Shown: positions 19,658-29,238 of the stretch, piece after piece
Layout of the letters: each line of letters starts with the position of its first letter
Numbering within the stretch: the first letter of the stretch is position 1
DNA from: Adhaeribacter radiodurans
Lineage (GTDB): Bacteria; Bacteroidota; Bacteroidia; Cytophagales; Hymenobacteraceae
Assembly (NCBI RefSeq): GCF_014075995.1
Contig: NZ_CP055153.1
Coordinates: 6,200,001-6,264,000 of the forward strand
DNA length: 64,000 nt
Direction of reading: 5' to 3'
Notes under the pieces: generated by a model
The model's input: the letters and a program-made list of their open reading frames with translations, nothing else
What the model was told of the DNA's origin: nothing
Database searches by the model: none
Translations under genes and position numbers: made by a program

Positions 19658-19923
19658 ATGAAAATATTTCTACCTCCTCTAAGCCAAGTAAATCCACTTA
19701 AAAATAGGTGACTTTTACTTTTTTATGCATTACTCTAACTCACCCAGTTAAACTCTTTGCCCAGGAAAAAATCCGGGACAAAACTATTGGTGGTAATCAG
19801 TTTGATGCTTTATACTCCGTTCAGCAAACAAGTGATGGCGGTTACATGTTAGGCGGAACTTCCCGATCCGGAAAATCGGGGGATAAAATCGAAGCAAATC
19901 AGGATACTCCTACTACGTGTTAG
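19658..19923 (+). pseudogene. Relic of an array gene: signal peptide and first repeat unit only
   Basis: An ATG at 19658 opens like the array genes (MKIFLPP) but hits TGA at 19709. The homologous reading resumes in another frame (GTG at 19708), giving the end of a signal peptide (KLFAQ) and one unit (QQTSDGGYMLGGTSRSG, then KSGDK), then stops at 19921-19923. WDK has become RDK. It is a 5' remnant left by deletion of the rest of the gene. A 71-residue secreted peptide could be made from the GTG, but nothing suggests a function. Confidence 0.75.
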
Positions 19924-20279
19924 CAACTAAAACTGTTCTTGACTAAATAAATGGGAATAATTTAAGGAGAGTACCAACTATAACAAAAGCTCTGTTTGGT
20001 ACTTTCCTTAAAAAAATAACAAAAGCGTTGTAGCCTATTTTGTATAATTTCTTAGACAAAACCGGTTTTACTTTCCGGATTATTTGTTATTCCATCGGGT
20101 TCGATTAATCTGCTAATTAGCTAAAACATAATAAAATACTTTAAAAAATACCCAATTTTAGGTATAGGAACATGGAAGCCAACTATTTACATTTACCAGG
20201 TCTCTAATTAATTAGCCATTGCGCTAAAGAACATTCACCAACTAATTCCACTACTTCATTATTTAAATTTTTACTTCCC
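19924..20279. other. Intergenic region with a hairpin
   Basis: About 355 bases. Bases 19962-19977 pair with 19995-20010 (15 of 16) without a T tract on the plus strand. It may be a leftover terminator of the deleted gene. The remainder is AT-rich leader for the next gene. Confidence 0.45.
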
Positions 20280-23200
20280 ATGAAAATACATTTATCTCCT
20301 GGTAGCCTGGTTTCAGAGAACCGGGTAACCGCTCATTGGTGGCGCGCACTAGGCGCCATTTTACTTCTTAACCTAACTTGTATAGTAGCAACTTATGCCC
20401 AGAATAAAATTTGGGATAAGACCATTGGGGGTAAATCGGAAGATCAATTAACCGTTGTCCGGCAAACAAAAGACGGCGGCTATATCTTAGGCGGTTGGTC
20501 TAAATCGGGAATTAACGGCAATAAAACTACGGCCAAAAAAGGGGGGAGTGATTACTGGATAGTAAAGCTGAAAGCCGATGGTACCAAAGCCTGGGACAAG
20601 ACCTTTGGCGGGAACAAAGACGACCTATTAACCTCATTGCAACAAACCAACGATGGTGGTTATATTTTAGGTGGATATTCTTTCTCGGGCAAAAGTGGCG
20701 ATAAATCAGAAGCTAACCGGGATAATAAGAATAATATTGAATTTCTCACGGGGGACTATTGGATTGTAAAACTAAACGCCAACGGTAATAAATTATGGGA
20801 CAAAACCATTGGTGGAGATAGCAGAGATGAATTACAATTAATTCGGCAGACCAGCGATGGCGGTTATATTGTGGGTGGCACTTCGCTATCTAATAAATCA
20901 GGAGATAAATCTGAAAACACAATTGGAACGAAAGATACAGATACCGGTGATTACTGGGTAGTAAAGCTAAAAGCCGATGGCACCAAAGCATGGGATAATA
21001 CAATTGGCGGAAGCAGGGGAGATAAGCTTAGTTCGGTGCAGCAAACCAACGATGGCGGTTACCTGGTGGGTGGCTCTTCCGAGTCTGACATTAGCGGCGA
21101 TAAAACCGAAGATAATAAAGAAGCGGCTAATTTTAACTCCTCCGATTATTGGATAGTAAAGTTAACATCCAATGGCAAGAAAGCTTGGGATAAAACTTTG
21201 GGCGGGGAAAACAATGATGAACTACGTTCTCTGCAACAGACGAATGATGGTGGATATATCCTGGGCGGCTCTTCTAATTCCGATAAGAGCGGCGATAAAA
21301 CCCAAGCCAGAAAAGGAGGAATTAATAGCGGAGGTGATCCTACCCGGGATTACTGGGTGGTAAAGATTAATGGAGCGGGTAGTAAAGTATGGGATAAAAC
21401 CCTTGGGGGTGGAAACGACGATTATCTACGCGCTATCCAGCAGACCAAGGATGGTGGTTATATTTTAGGCGGTTATTCCGATTCAGATATAAGTGGAGAT
21501 AAATCTGAAAAATTTAAAAGATCCGAAACATTTTATGATCCGAACGATTTTTGGGTAGTAAAACTAAACGCTACAGGTAGTAAGGTATGGGATAAAACAC
21601 TTGGTGGGAACGCCGGCGATTATTTATCTTCCTTGCAACAGACCATTGATGGTAACTATATATTAGGTGGTTCTTCCAATTCAAGCAAAAGTAATGATAA
21701 AACCCAGGCTAAACTCGGTGAATGTACCTCTACTGTTTGCACTTCCGATTACTGGGTAGTAAAAATCGATAACCGCGGTACTAACCTTAACCAGAATATT
21801 ACCTTTGCCCCTATTACCTATAAAACTTTCGGCGATGCGTCTTTCACCATTTCTGCCACCGCTAGTTCTGGCTTACCCGTTACTTTTAGCATTGTATCCG
21901 GGCCGGCTACCATAAAAGGTAATATTGTTACTTTAACAGGAGTAGGTAAAGTTACGGTAAAAGCCCGTCAGGCCGGCAATGACACCTATAAACCAGCAGA
22001 AGCCACCCAAACCTTTTTGGTGATGGAGCCATCGTTGGTACGCAAGGGTTGGGAAAAAACTTTTGGGGGTAAATACGAGGATAGACTTACTGCCATGGTT
22101 GCTACCTCCGATGGGGGCTATTTAATGGGCGGCACTTCAAACTCGGGTAAGTCCGGTGACAGAAGCCATGCCGGCCAGGGAAATTCAAAGGACTACTGGA
22201 TCATAAAAACGGACCATTTAGGAAATAAGCTTTGGGATAGAAGTTATGGCGGCAGCTACCAGGATAAATTGGCAGCTATTATTGCAACATCCGATGGCGG
22301 TTATTTGCTGGGTGGTACTTCCGAATCAGATATTTCCGGCGATAAAACCCAAGCCAATCGGGGAGATGCCGATTTTTGGGTCGTGAAAATAGATGCCGAT
22401 GGAAACAAGCAATGGGATAAAACCTTTGGCGGCGCGAACGAAGATATTTTTACGGCTTTAATCGCCACCCCCGATGGTGGTTACCTATTAGGTGGTACTT
22501 CCGAATCCGGTATTTCTGGTGATAAAAGTGAAGCCGTTCGGGGTGGAATAGATTATTGGGTAGTTAAATTAGATGAAACCGGAAAAAAACTCTGGGATAA
22601 AACGCTTGGTGGAGTAGGCGTAGATAATCTGGCTGCCTTGGCCGTTGGAACCAACGGCGATTATTTGCTGGGTGGTTCTTCGGTTTCGGGCTATAGTGGC
22701 GATAAAACCCAGGCAAAGCGGGCCTTAACCGATTACTGGGTAGTTCGTATTAAGCCAACCGGCACCAAAGTATGGGACAAAGCTTATAGCGGTATTAAAG
22801 GCACTTACACTGATCCTTGGTGCACTACTAACTGTAATGTAACTACTTATGGCGAATCGGTGCTTTCGGGGCTGATTACCACACCGGACGGCGGATTCTT
22901 ACTGGGAGGTACTTCTACAACAGAACCAGGAGCCGAAAAAAGTGAAGATAATTTGAGTGATAAGTATGCCAACCTCAGAAAGTATTGGGTAGTAAAAATA
23001 AACGACCAGGGAAATAAAGAATGGGATAAAACTTACGCTGGCGGTCTTACAACGTCTACTCTCCAATTTGTTGATAGTACTTACACCATATACGGGGGCA
23101 GTGCTAACCTTAGATCTCTTATTTCTACTCCGGATGGCGGTTTCTTATTGGCCGGTGATTCTGATTTTGGAAAAGGTGCTGACAAGAGCGAAGACGTCCG

Positions 23201-25052
23201 AAAAATGGATTATGAATTAGTGGATTATTGGGCCGTGAAAATTGATGCCCAAGGCGTTAAAAAGTGGGACAAAACTTTGGGTGGCTTTAACTACGATTTC
23301 CTGTCGGCCGCTGCTGTTAGTTCATCGGGGAATTATATATTGGGTGGCTCGTCCGAATCGGGTATTGGGGGCGATAAAAGCGAAGCTCCCCGGGATACCA
23401 CCAATATAAACTTTGAATTTTCGCCAACTGACTACTGGGTAGTAGAAATAAAAGACGAAACCTCCTCCAATAACTCTGCCTGGAATATGCGTTATGGTGG
23501 TTCCGGCTACGATGTTTTAACTTCCGTTATCAAGACGGCAGATGGCGGTTACTTATCCGGGGGCTATTCTCCTTCTGGTATTAGCGGGGATAAAACCCAA
23601 GCCAGCCGGGGCAAGAACGACTTCTGGATTGTAAAAACCAATGCGAATGGCAAGAAGCTTTGGGATAAACGTTATGGCGGAAGCGGCGATGACTACCTAA
23701 ACCGGGTGATTCAGACACAAGACGGAGGCTATTTACTGGCGGGTTCTTCCCTCTCAGGCACCAGTGGTGATAAAACGCAGGCTACCCGCGGTGACCGGGA
23801 TTATTGGATTGTCAAAATCAGCAACACTGGAGCGAAACAATGGGATAAACGTTACGGTGGCACAGGGTACGACGAACTCAAAAAAGTAATTCAACTCTCT
23901 ACCGGCGAGTATATCTTGGCGGGTTACAGCAACTCTCCGGCCGGTGGTAACAAAAGTCAGGCAAGCCAGGGCGGTTTGGATTACTGGATTGTAAAGGTTA
24001 ACAGTACCGGTTCGCAGTTATGGGACAAAACTTACGGTGGTACGTTAAATGAAACGTTAACTGGCATCGTGCAGGCATCCAACGGTGGCTTTCTGCTGGG
24101 GGGTAGTTCTTTATCGGATAAGGGCGGCAACAAGAGTGAGGTAAGCCGGGGCGGCAGTGATTTCTGGCTGGTGCGGGTAGATAAAAATGGCAACCAAGTA
24201 TGGGATAAAACCTACGGGGGCAGCGGCCAGGACGAAGCCTATTCTTTAGGTCGGAGTGGCAAAAGCGATTACTTTATTTCAGGTCAGAGCGATTCACCAG
24301 TGGGTGCTGATAAAACCCGGGACAGCCAGGGCTTTAAAGATTTCTGGTTCTTGAAAATAAATAGCACCGGCGGTAAGATATGGGACAAGCGTTTTGGTGG
24401 TAACTTTGACGACGAAGTCCGGGCCAGTATCCAGACCCAGGATGGCGGATATTTGCTGGCAGGTATGTCGGCTTCCCGTAAGAGCGGCAATAAAACCCAA
24501 GATAGCCAGGGAAGCAGCGATTATTGGATCGTGAAAACCGATGCGGATGGCATGTACCAGTGGGACAAACGCTTCGGCGGTAGTACTGTGGAAGAACTAC
24601 GAGCCGTTATTCAAACGGATGATGGCGGCTACCTGCTGGCAGGTAAATCCCTTTCAGGCGCAAGCGGCGATAGGAAACAGCCTAGTCAGGGCGAATACGA
24701 TTACTGGCTGGTAAAAGTAGCCCCGGAAACTACTCCTATTATTGCCGCCAGAGAAGCGCAGCCCGTAACGGATCCGGTAAAGGAAACCAGGCTTAACTTG
24801 TTGAAGGCTTACCCCAATCCATTCGGTGAAAAAGTAACAATAAGCTTTACTTTACCGCAGACGCAACCAGCCAATGTAAAAGTATACGACAACCAGGGCT
24901 GGGAAATTACTACTCTGTTCCAGGGCGAAGCCAAAGCCAATCAGAAGTATGAAGTAAAATGGCAAGCCGGTAATAAACCCGCTGGTTTGTACTTCCTGCA
25001 ACTGCAAACACCTACTACGCGCCAGCAACAAAAATTACTTTTAAATAAATAA
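20280..25052 (+). CDS. Giant secreted repeat protein, three predicted propellers with Ig-like linker, T9SS sorting domain
   Basis: 1590 residues, the largest in the window. The signal peptide ends near 41 (VATYAQ). Units 1-7 run from about residue 44. An Ig-like domain at about 504-582 (ASSGLPVTFSIVSGP, followed by VTLTGVGKVTVKA) joins them to units 8-14 (from about 590). Units 15-21 start near 1068. Unit 7 has a CX4C pair (CTSTVC) before DYW; units 12 and 13 have long insertions, one with CTTNC, like the 14481 protein. The sorting domain begins near 1505 (AYPNPF, ending LLLNK). The stop is followed by a terminator, then by the start of an unrelated cassette. Confidence 0.88.
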   Translation: MKIHLSPGSLVSENRVTAHWWRALGAILLLNLTCIVATYAQNKIWDKTIGGKSEDQLTVVRQTKDGGYILGGWSKSGINGNKTTAKKGGSDYWIVKLKADGTKAWDKTFGGNKDDLLTSLQQTNDGGYILGGYSFSGKSGDKSEANRDNKNNIEFLTGDYWIVKLNANGNKLWDKTIGGDSRDELQLIRQTSDGGYIVGGTSLSNKSGDKSENTIGTKDTDTGDYWVVKLKADGTKAWDNTIGGSRGDKLSSVQQTNDGGYLVGGSSESDISGDKTEDNKEAANFNSSDYWIVKLTSNGKKAWDKTLGGENNDELRSLQQTNDGGYILGGSSNSDKSGDKTQARKGGINSGGDPTRDYWVVKINGAGSKVWDKTLGGGNDDYLRAIQQTKDGGYILGGYSDSDISGDKSEKFKRSETFYDPNDFWVVKLNATGSKVWDKTLGGNAGDYLSSLQQTIDGNYILGGSSNSSKSNDKTQAKLGECTSTVCTSDYWVVKIDNRGTNLNQNITFAPITYKTFGDASFTISATASSGLPVTFSIVSGPATIKGNIVTLTGVGKVTVKARQAGNDTYKPAEATQTFLVMEPSLVRKGWEKTFGGKYEDRLTAMVATSDGGYLMGGTSNSGKSGDRSHAGQGNSKDYWIIKTDHLGNKLWDRSYGGSYQDKLAAIIATSDGGYLLGGTSESDISGDKTQANRGDADFWVVKIDADGNKQWDKTFGGANEDIFTALIATPDGGYLLGGTSESGISGDKSEAVRGGIDYWVVKLDETGKKLWDKTLGGVGVDNLAALAVGTNGDYLLGGSSVSGYSGDKTQAKRALTDYWVVRIKPTGTKVWDKAYSGIKGTYTDPWCTTNCNVTTYGESVLSGLITTPDGGFLLGGTSTTEPGAEKSEDNLSDKYANLRKYWVVKINDQGNKEWDKTYAGGLTTSTLQFVDSTYTIYGGSANLRSLISTPDGGFLLAGDSDFGKGADKSEDVRKMDYELVDYWAVKIDAQGVKKWDKTLGGFNYDFLSAAAVSSSGNYILGGSSESGIGGDKSEAPRDTTNINFEFSPTDYWVVEIKDETSSNNSAWNMRYGGSGYDVLTSVIKTADGGYLSGGYSPSGISGDKTQASRGKNDFWIVKTNANGKKLWDKRYGGSGDDYLNRVIQTQDGGYLLAGSSLSGTSGDKTQATRGDRDYWIVKISNTGAKQWDKRYGGTGYDELKKVIQLSTGEYILAGYSNSPAGGNKSQASQGGLDYWIVKVNSTGSQLWDKTYGGTLNETLTGIVQASNGGFLLGGSSLSDKGGNKSEVSRGGSDFWLVRVDKNGNQVWDKTYGGSGQDEAYSLGRSGKSDYFISGQSDSPVGADKTRDSQGFKDFWFLKINSTGGKIWDKRFGGNFDDEVRASIQTQDGGYLLAGMSASRKSGNKTQDSQGSSDYWIVKTDADGMYQWDKRFGGSTVEELRAVIQTDDGGYLLAGKSLSGASGDRKQPSQGEYDYWLVKVAPETTPIIAAREAQPVTDPVKETRLNLLKAYPNPFGEKVTISFTLPQTQPANVKVYDNQGWEITTLFQGEAKANQKYEVKWQAGNKPAGLYFLQLQTPTTRQQQKLLLNK

Positions 25053-25070
25053 TTTGATCTTAATTCCTCA

Positions 25071-25113
25071 ACAAAGCCAGGTAGCAACAATGTTATCTGG
25101 CTTTGTTTTTTTT
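25071..25113 (+). terminator. Rho-independent terminator
   Basis: The stem ACAAAGCCAG / CTGGCTTTGT is followed by eight Ts, 18 bases past the stop. A near-identical terminator follows the gene relic at 28552-28965. Confidence 0.85.
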
Positions 25114-25240
25114 GATAAATCTAGCTCAGGCTTCAATAGCGTGGATATTTACTCAATTAACTTAAAAAGTATTATGCTCTTTTACTAACCAACTTTCAAA
25201 TAAACTTAAAATTCTATCAATGATTCTAAGCTAAATTTAT

Positions 25241-25708
25241 CCCTTACGGCAGGAAGGAGAACGTTTTCCGTTTATTGCTCCCCATGCCCACGGCTTTGAA
25301 CCAGACGGATTGTTTCCCGTGGAACGCTTTGTGGCAAATATGGAAGGAGTGGCTTATATAGAACGCTATGCCTTTGAAATAATTCAGCAACTTTCCGGCG
25401 AAAAAGTAAAAGCCATATACATGGCGGGCGGGGCCAGTAACAGCGATGCCTGGCTTACCATCCGCAGCAATGTGTTAAATTTGCCTATCTACAATAGGAG
25501 GTACGTTACGGGGGCGGTGGGAGCCGCGATAATTGCAGCTTCCAAAACGTATTTTACTTTTATGGGCGAAGCTACCAAAGCTTTAAAGCAAATCGAAAAA
25601 GAAGTGCATCTTACCCCTTACCTTAGCGCAAGCTATCAAAAAAGTTACGGTAAATTTCTGCAACTTTTGCAGGAGAAAAAATACATTACTGATTACCATT
25701 ATGCTTAA
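25241..25708 (+). pseudogene. FGGY-family carbohydrate kinase, C-terminal fragment
   Basis: About 155 residues of the C-terminal (FGGY_C) half of a sugar kinase. QEGERFPF begins the fragment and YMAGGASNSDAWLTI gives the conserved ATP-site GG-S region, followed by GAVGAAIIAA. The N-terminal domain with the sugar site is missing: in frame, TAA lies at 25232-25234, and similarity to the array leader runs up to about 25240. The break is therefore the junction between array DNA and this cassette. The longest possible product (TTG at 25310) would lack the first domain and be inactive. The last 8 bases overlap the next gene, showing an ancestral operon. Confidence 0.75.
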
Positions 25709-26300
25709 TATCTATTTACTGCGGCACGGCCAAACTGCCTGGAATGCCGATGGCAACCGTTACTGCGGCCGCACCGATTTGCCCTTAACCAGTAAAGGTT
25801 TAGAACAATCGCATCTGGCCGCCGATCAACTTAAAAATATTGATTTTGCTGCGGTTTATTCCTCGCCCTTAGAGCGGGCGCACCGTACGGCTTACATTGC
25901 CAGCGGTGGCCAAAACGTAATAACGGATGAACGGTTGATTGAAGCCGATTTCGGACAATGAGAAGGAAAACCAAAAGAAGTTTTTATCCCGGAAAATGAA
26001 CCGCTCTGGCAAAACTGGTGCGAAGACCCTATCCAAACCAAAGCCGGCGGCACCGGCGAGTCGGCGGGAGAAGTAATTAAGCGGGTAGATGATTTTTATC
26101 GAACGTTGCAGCAGAACCGTACCACGGGTAATATTCTGGTAGTAGCCCACAACGGGGTAAACCGTTTTTATTTAGCTTACAAGTTAGGTATGCCGGTAAA
26201 AAACTACCGCCAACTGGTAATCGATAATTCGTCTGTTACCATGTTTGAGTTGGATGCGGCCGGTGAACTTTACCTGGTACACTTAAATAGTAAATTATAA
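25701..26300 (+). pseudogene. Histidine phosphatase (phosphoglycerate-mutase-like), interrupted by one stop codon
   Basis: About 200 codons. The RHG motif with the catalytic histidine is at the start (LLRHGQTAWN), SSPLERAHRTA carries the second conserved arginine, and VVAHNGVNR supplies the C-terminal histidine. The family motif DFGxWEG reads DFGQ-stop-EG, because TGG has become TGA at 25959-25961. The remaining frame is intact to 26300. One base change explains everything, so this is either a recent pseudogene or a sequence error. It overlaps the kinase fragment by 8 bases. In this setting it probably removed phosphate from a sugar phosphate made by, or linked to, the kinase. Confidence 0.78.
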
Positions 26301-26338
26301 GCTCATTTCTTAACCGGAGCCTTAAGTCAGAAAATACC

Positions 26339-27316
26339 ATGAAATCTTTTATGAAAATCTTTTTCGGTAAGCGTTATGCGAGTGGTTTAGTAGGGGCTAT
26401 GTTGTTTGCCGGTATGTTTCATCAAACCTATGCCCAGCAAAAAGCACCGCTGCAAACTTTAAAAATTAAAAATACCCGGGAACTACATGACTTTTTTAAG
26501 TATACTGGTCAGGATGTACCAATTATTAGCGGGCACCGGGGTGGCACTACCAAAGGTTTTCCCGAAAACTGCATTGCCACTTTTGAAAATACCTTACGCC
26601 ATACCCCGGCTTTTTTCGAAATAGATCCGCGCCTCACCAAGGACAGTGTGGTAGTATTAATGCACGATGCCACCCTGAACCGGACTACCAACGGCACCGG
26701 CAAAGTATCGGATTATACTTGGGCAGAGTTAAAGCAATTTAAATTAAAAGACCCCGAAGGCAACGTAACGGCATACGGCATCCCTACTTTAGACGAAGTA
26801 ATTACCTGGAGTAAAGGCAAAACCATTATTAACCTGGATAAAAAAGACGTACCCCTGGCTACCACGATGAAAATATTAAAAAAACACAACGCCGCCGCTC
26901 ACGTGATGCTGACCGTGCACACGCCCGAACAAGCTAAATATTACTATGATAATATACCGGGTGTCATGTTCTCGGCTTTCGTGAAAACAAAAAAAGAACT
27001 GGAAGGATACGAAAAAGCCGGCGTGCCTTGGTCGAGTATTATGGCCTACGTAGGGCCGGAAAACAAACCCGAAAACAAAGAAATGTATGATTTGTTGCAT
27101 GCCCGCGGCGTAATGTGCATGATTTCGGCGGCCCCTACCTACGACAAATTAAAAGATCCCGAAGCCCGCAAACAAGCCTACCAGCAAACCTTTACCATGG
27201 GAGCCGATGTGCTGGAATCAGATTTACCTATTGAAGCCGCCGCTGCTATTCAGGAGCAGCTACCTAAAGCCAGTAAAAAAGCGAAATACTTTAACCGGAG
27301 TACCCCGGCCCAGTAA
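26339..27316 (+). CDS. Secreted glycerophosphodiester phosphodiesterase family protein
   Basis: 325 residues. The signal peptide ends near residue 33 (HQTYAQ). The GDPD TIM-barrel signatures are present: SGHRGGTTKGFPEN with His66, FEIDPRLTKD with Glu94 and Asp96 (metal ligands), and MHDATLNRTTNGTG with His109. It should hydrolyse glycerophosphodiesters to glycerol-3-phosphate and an alcohol in the periplasm, using a divalent metal. It starts 38 bases after the phosphatase relic and precedes a metallophosphoesterase, so it probably belongs to one phosphate-ester operon. It has no T9SS sorting domain, unlike the surrounding array. Confidence 0.88.
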   Translation: MKSFMKIFFGKRYASGLVGAMLFAGMFHQTYAQQKAPLQTLKIKNTRELHDFFKYTGQDVPIISGHRGGTTKGFPENCIATFENTLRHTPAFFEIDPRLTKDSVVVLMHDATLNRTTNGTGKVSDYTWAELKQFKLKDPEGNVTAYGIPTLDEVITWSKGKTIINLDKKDVPLATTMKILKKHNAAAHVMLTVHTPEQAKYYYDNIPGVMFSAFVKTKKELEGYEKAGVPWSSIMAYVGPENKPENKEMYDLLHARGVMCMISAAPTYDKLKDPEARKQAYQQTFTMGADVLESDLPIEAAAAIQEQLPKASKKAKYFNRSTPAQ

Positions 27317-27444
27317 AAATTTTGTTGTGGTAAAAGATTAAATTTAAGAATATATAAGGTGATAGTTCTATTTTTTTGATTGATTTAGAATTTATAATTC
27401 TATTTTACCAACTGAATGAATAATTTAATTAAAATTAATTTTAA

Positions 27445-28551
27445 ATGGTAAATATATCTTTAGGAAAGATGAACGCTAGATTTCAGATTAGCCTGGTTAT
27501 TTTCGTACTGTTTTCCTTATCCGTTTGCGCGCAGAAAAAATACGTAGCTCCGGCCTTAAGCACGCCCGGTTCCTGGTCCATGATTCTGGTTCCGGACCCG
27601 CAGTCTTATGTAAAATTTGAACGAAATCAGCCTATCCTGGAATTAATGACTTCCTGGGTAAAGGAAAATATTGACCCGTTAAATATTAAACTGGTACTAT
27701 GCACCGGGGATTTAGTGGAACAAAACGAAATAATTAATCCGGATGGTACCAAAGTAAACCAACCCAGTAAATTGCAATGGGAATCGGTGGCCCGCTCTTT
27801 TAACAAGCTGGATGGGCACGTACCATTTATTACCGCAGCGGGTAATCACGATTATGGCTACGCTAACATTAGCACCCGAAATACTAATTTTAACAAATAC
27901 TTCCCGATTGATAAAAACTTTCAAACCCAAAAACTGGTGCGGGAAGTGGCACAAAACGCCGAAAAAATTCCTACTCTGGAAAATGCAGCTTTTGATTTTA
28001 CTTCTCCCCACGGCAAGAAATTTTTAATTATTACTTTAGAATTTGCTCCCCGGGATACTATTCTGGCTTGGGCAAAGCAAGTGGTAAACCAGGAAAAATA
28101 TAAGAAGCATAAAGTAATTATATTAACCCATTCTTACCTGAACGCTAAGAATGAGCATACAGTAAAAGAAAATTATGCTATAACCGAAGGTAATTATGGA
28201 GCCGCTATCTGGCAAAAGCTGGTGCAGCCTTCTAAAAATATTCAATTGGTACTAGCCGGCCACATTGGCGCTCCGGATGACCCTAGGGCACACGTCGCTT
28301 TCCGGACAGATACCAATGCCGGTGGAAAAAAGGTGCAGCAAATGGTTTTTAATGCCCAGGCCATGGGCGGTGGTTGGTATGGCAATGGAGGCGATGGCTG
28401 GCTGCGTATTCTGGAATTTTTGCCTGATGGTAAAACAGTAAAAGTAAAAACGTTCTCGCCTTTTTTCGCCATTTCGCCTACTACCCAGCAATTTGCCTGG
28501 CGAACGGCCCCTTATGATGAATTTTCTTTTGAATTAGATGGAGCAGAATAG
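27445..28551 (+). CDS. Secreted metallophosphoesterase (calcineurin-like)
   Basis: 368 residues. The signal peptide ends near 29 (SVCAQ). An alternative start at Met9 would give a more typical signal. The metal-binding motifs are in order: D51-x-Q53 (where the family usually has DxH), GD at 88-89, GNHD at 133-136, H229 in LTHSY, and H273 in AGHIG. This variant resembles secreted phosphoesterases that act on phosphodiesters or phosphomonoesters outside the cell. The stop codon directly abuts array-derived DNA, so the original C-terminus may have been longer. It follows the GDPD gene by 128 bases. Confidence 0.82.
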   Translation: MVNISLGKMNARFQISLVIFVLFSLSVCAQKKYVAPALSTPGSWSMILVPDPQSYVKFERNQPILELMTSWVKENIDPLNIKLVLCTGDLVEQNEIINPDGTKVNQPSKLQWESVARSFNKLDGHVPFITAAGNHDYGYANISTRNTNFNKYFPIDKNFQTQKLVREVAQNAEKIPTLENAAFDFTSPHGKKFLIITLEFAPRDTILAWAKQVVNQEKYKKHKVIILTHSYLNAKNEHTVKENYAITEGNYGAAIWQKLVQPSKNIQLVLAGHIGAPDDPRAHVAFRTDTNAGGKKVQQMVFNAQAMGGGWYGNGGDGWLRILEFLPDGKTVKVKTFSPFFAISPTTQQFAWRTAPYDEFSFELDGAE

Positions 28552-28965
28552 TATATTCTAGGGGATTACTCTTCTTCAGGTATTTTTGGCAATAAATCGG
28601 AAGCTACTATTAAATTTGATAATGATTATTGGGTAGTGAATGTAGCGCCTCTTACCCGTTCTACCATTGCAGTCCGAGAAGCAATGGCCAGGCCAAAGGA
28701 AGAAATAAAAAGTAAATTTACTCCAGGCTTATCCTAATTCACCAATCCATTCGTAAACCAAACCTTACCGCAAACATAGCTAACTGACGTGAAAGTGTAC
28801 GATAGTCAGGGCAGAGAAATCACTACTTTGTTTCAGGGCGAAGCGAAAACCCATCAGAAGTATAAAGCAAAACTGCAAGCTCCTAACAAAGCTGCCGGTT
28901 TGCACTTCCTTCAACTGCAAACGCCTAGGCAACGCTATCAGCAGGGATTGGTTTTGAATAAATAA
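28552..28965 (+). pseudogene. Relic of an array gene: last repeat unit and T9SS sorting domain
   Basis: Starts inside the YILGG motif of a final repeat unit and continues through GNKSEA, DYWVVNVAP and a sorting domain (VKVYDSQGREITTLF, then GLHFLQLQTP), ending in LVLNK and TAA. Stop codons and small indels lie around the expected AYPNPF region. There is no start. With the intact gene at 20280 it brackets the kinase-to-phosphoesterase cassette, and its nearest full-length relative is the gene at 29239. Confidence 0.85.
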
Positions 28966-28982
28966 CTGATCTTAGTTCCTCA

Positions 28983-29023
28983 ACAAAGCCAGAAAGCAAC
29001 AATGTTATCTGGCTTTGTTTTTT
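28983..29023 (+). terminator. Rho-independent terminator behind the relic
   Basis: The stem ACAAAGCCAG / CTGGCTTTGT plus a T run is nearly the same as the terminator at 25071-25113. The similarity continues about 100 bases further downstream. Confidence 0.8.
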
Positions 29024-29238
29024 GATAAACCTGTTTCGGAATTTAAATGAGTAGATATCTACCAAATTTCAAATAAACTTAGAATTTTATTACTAATTCT
29101 GGGCTAAATACCTATATTTAAGTATAAAGCAAATATTACCACCTGCTTTTAGCTTAGCTATTAAGCTCAAAATGCTATAAAAGTGAGCTTTAATATGTAG
29201 TTATTTACTTTTTTGCTATCTGCTATCCCCTTCTTCTT

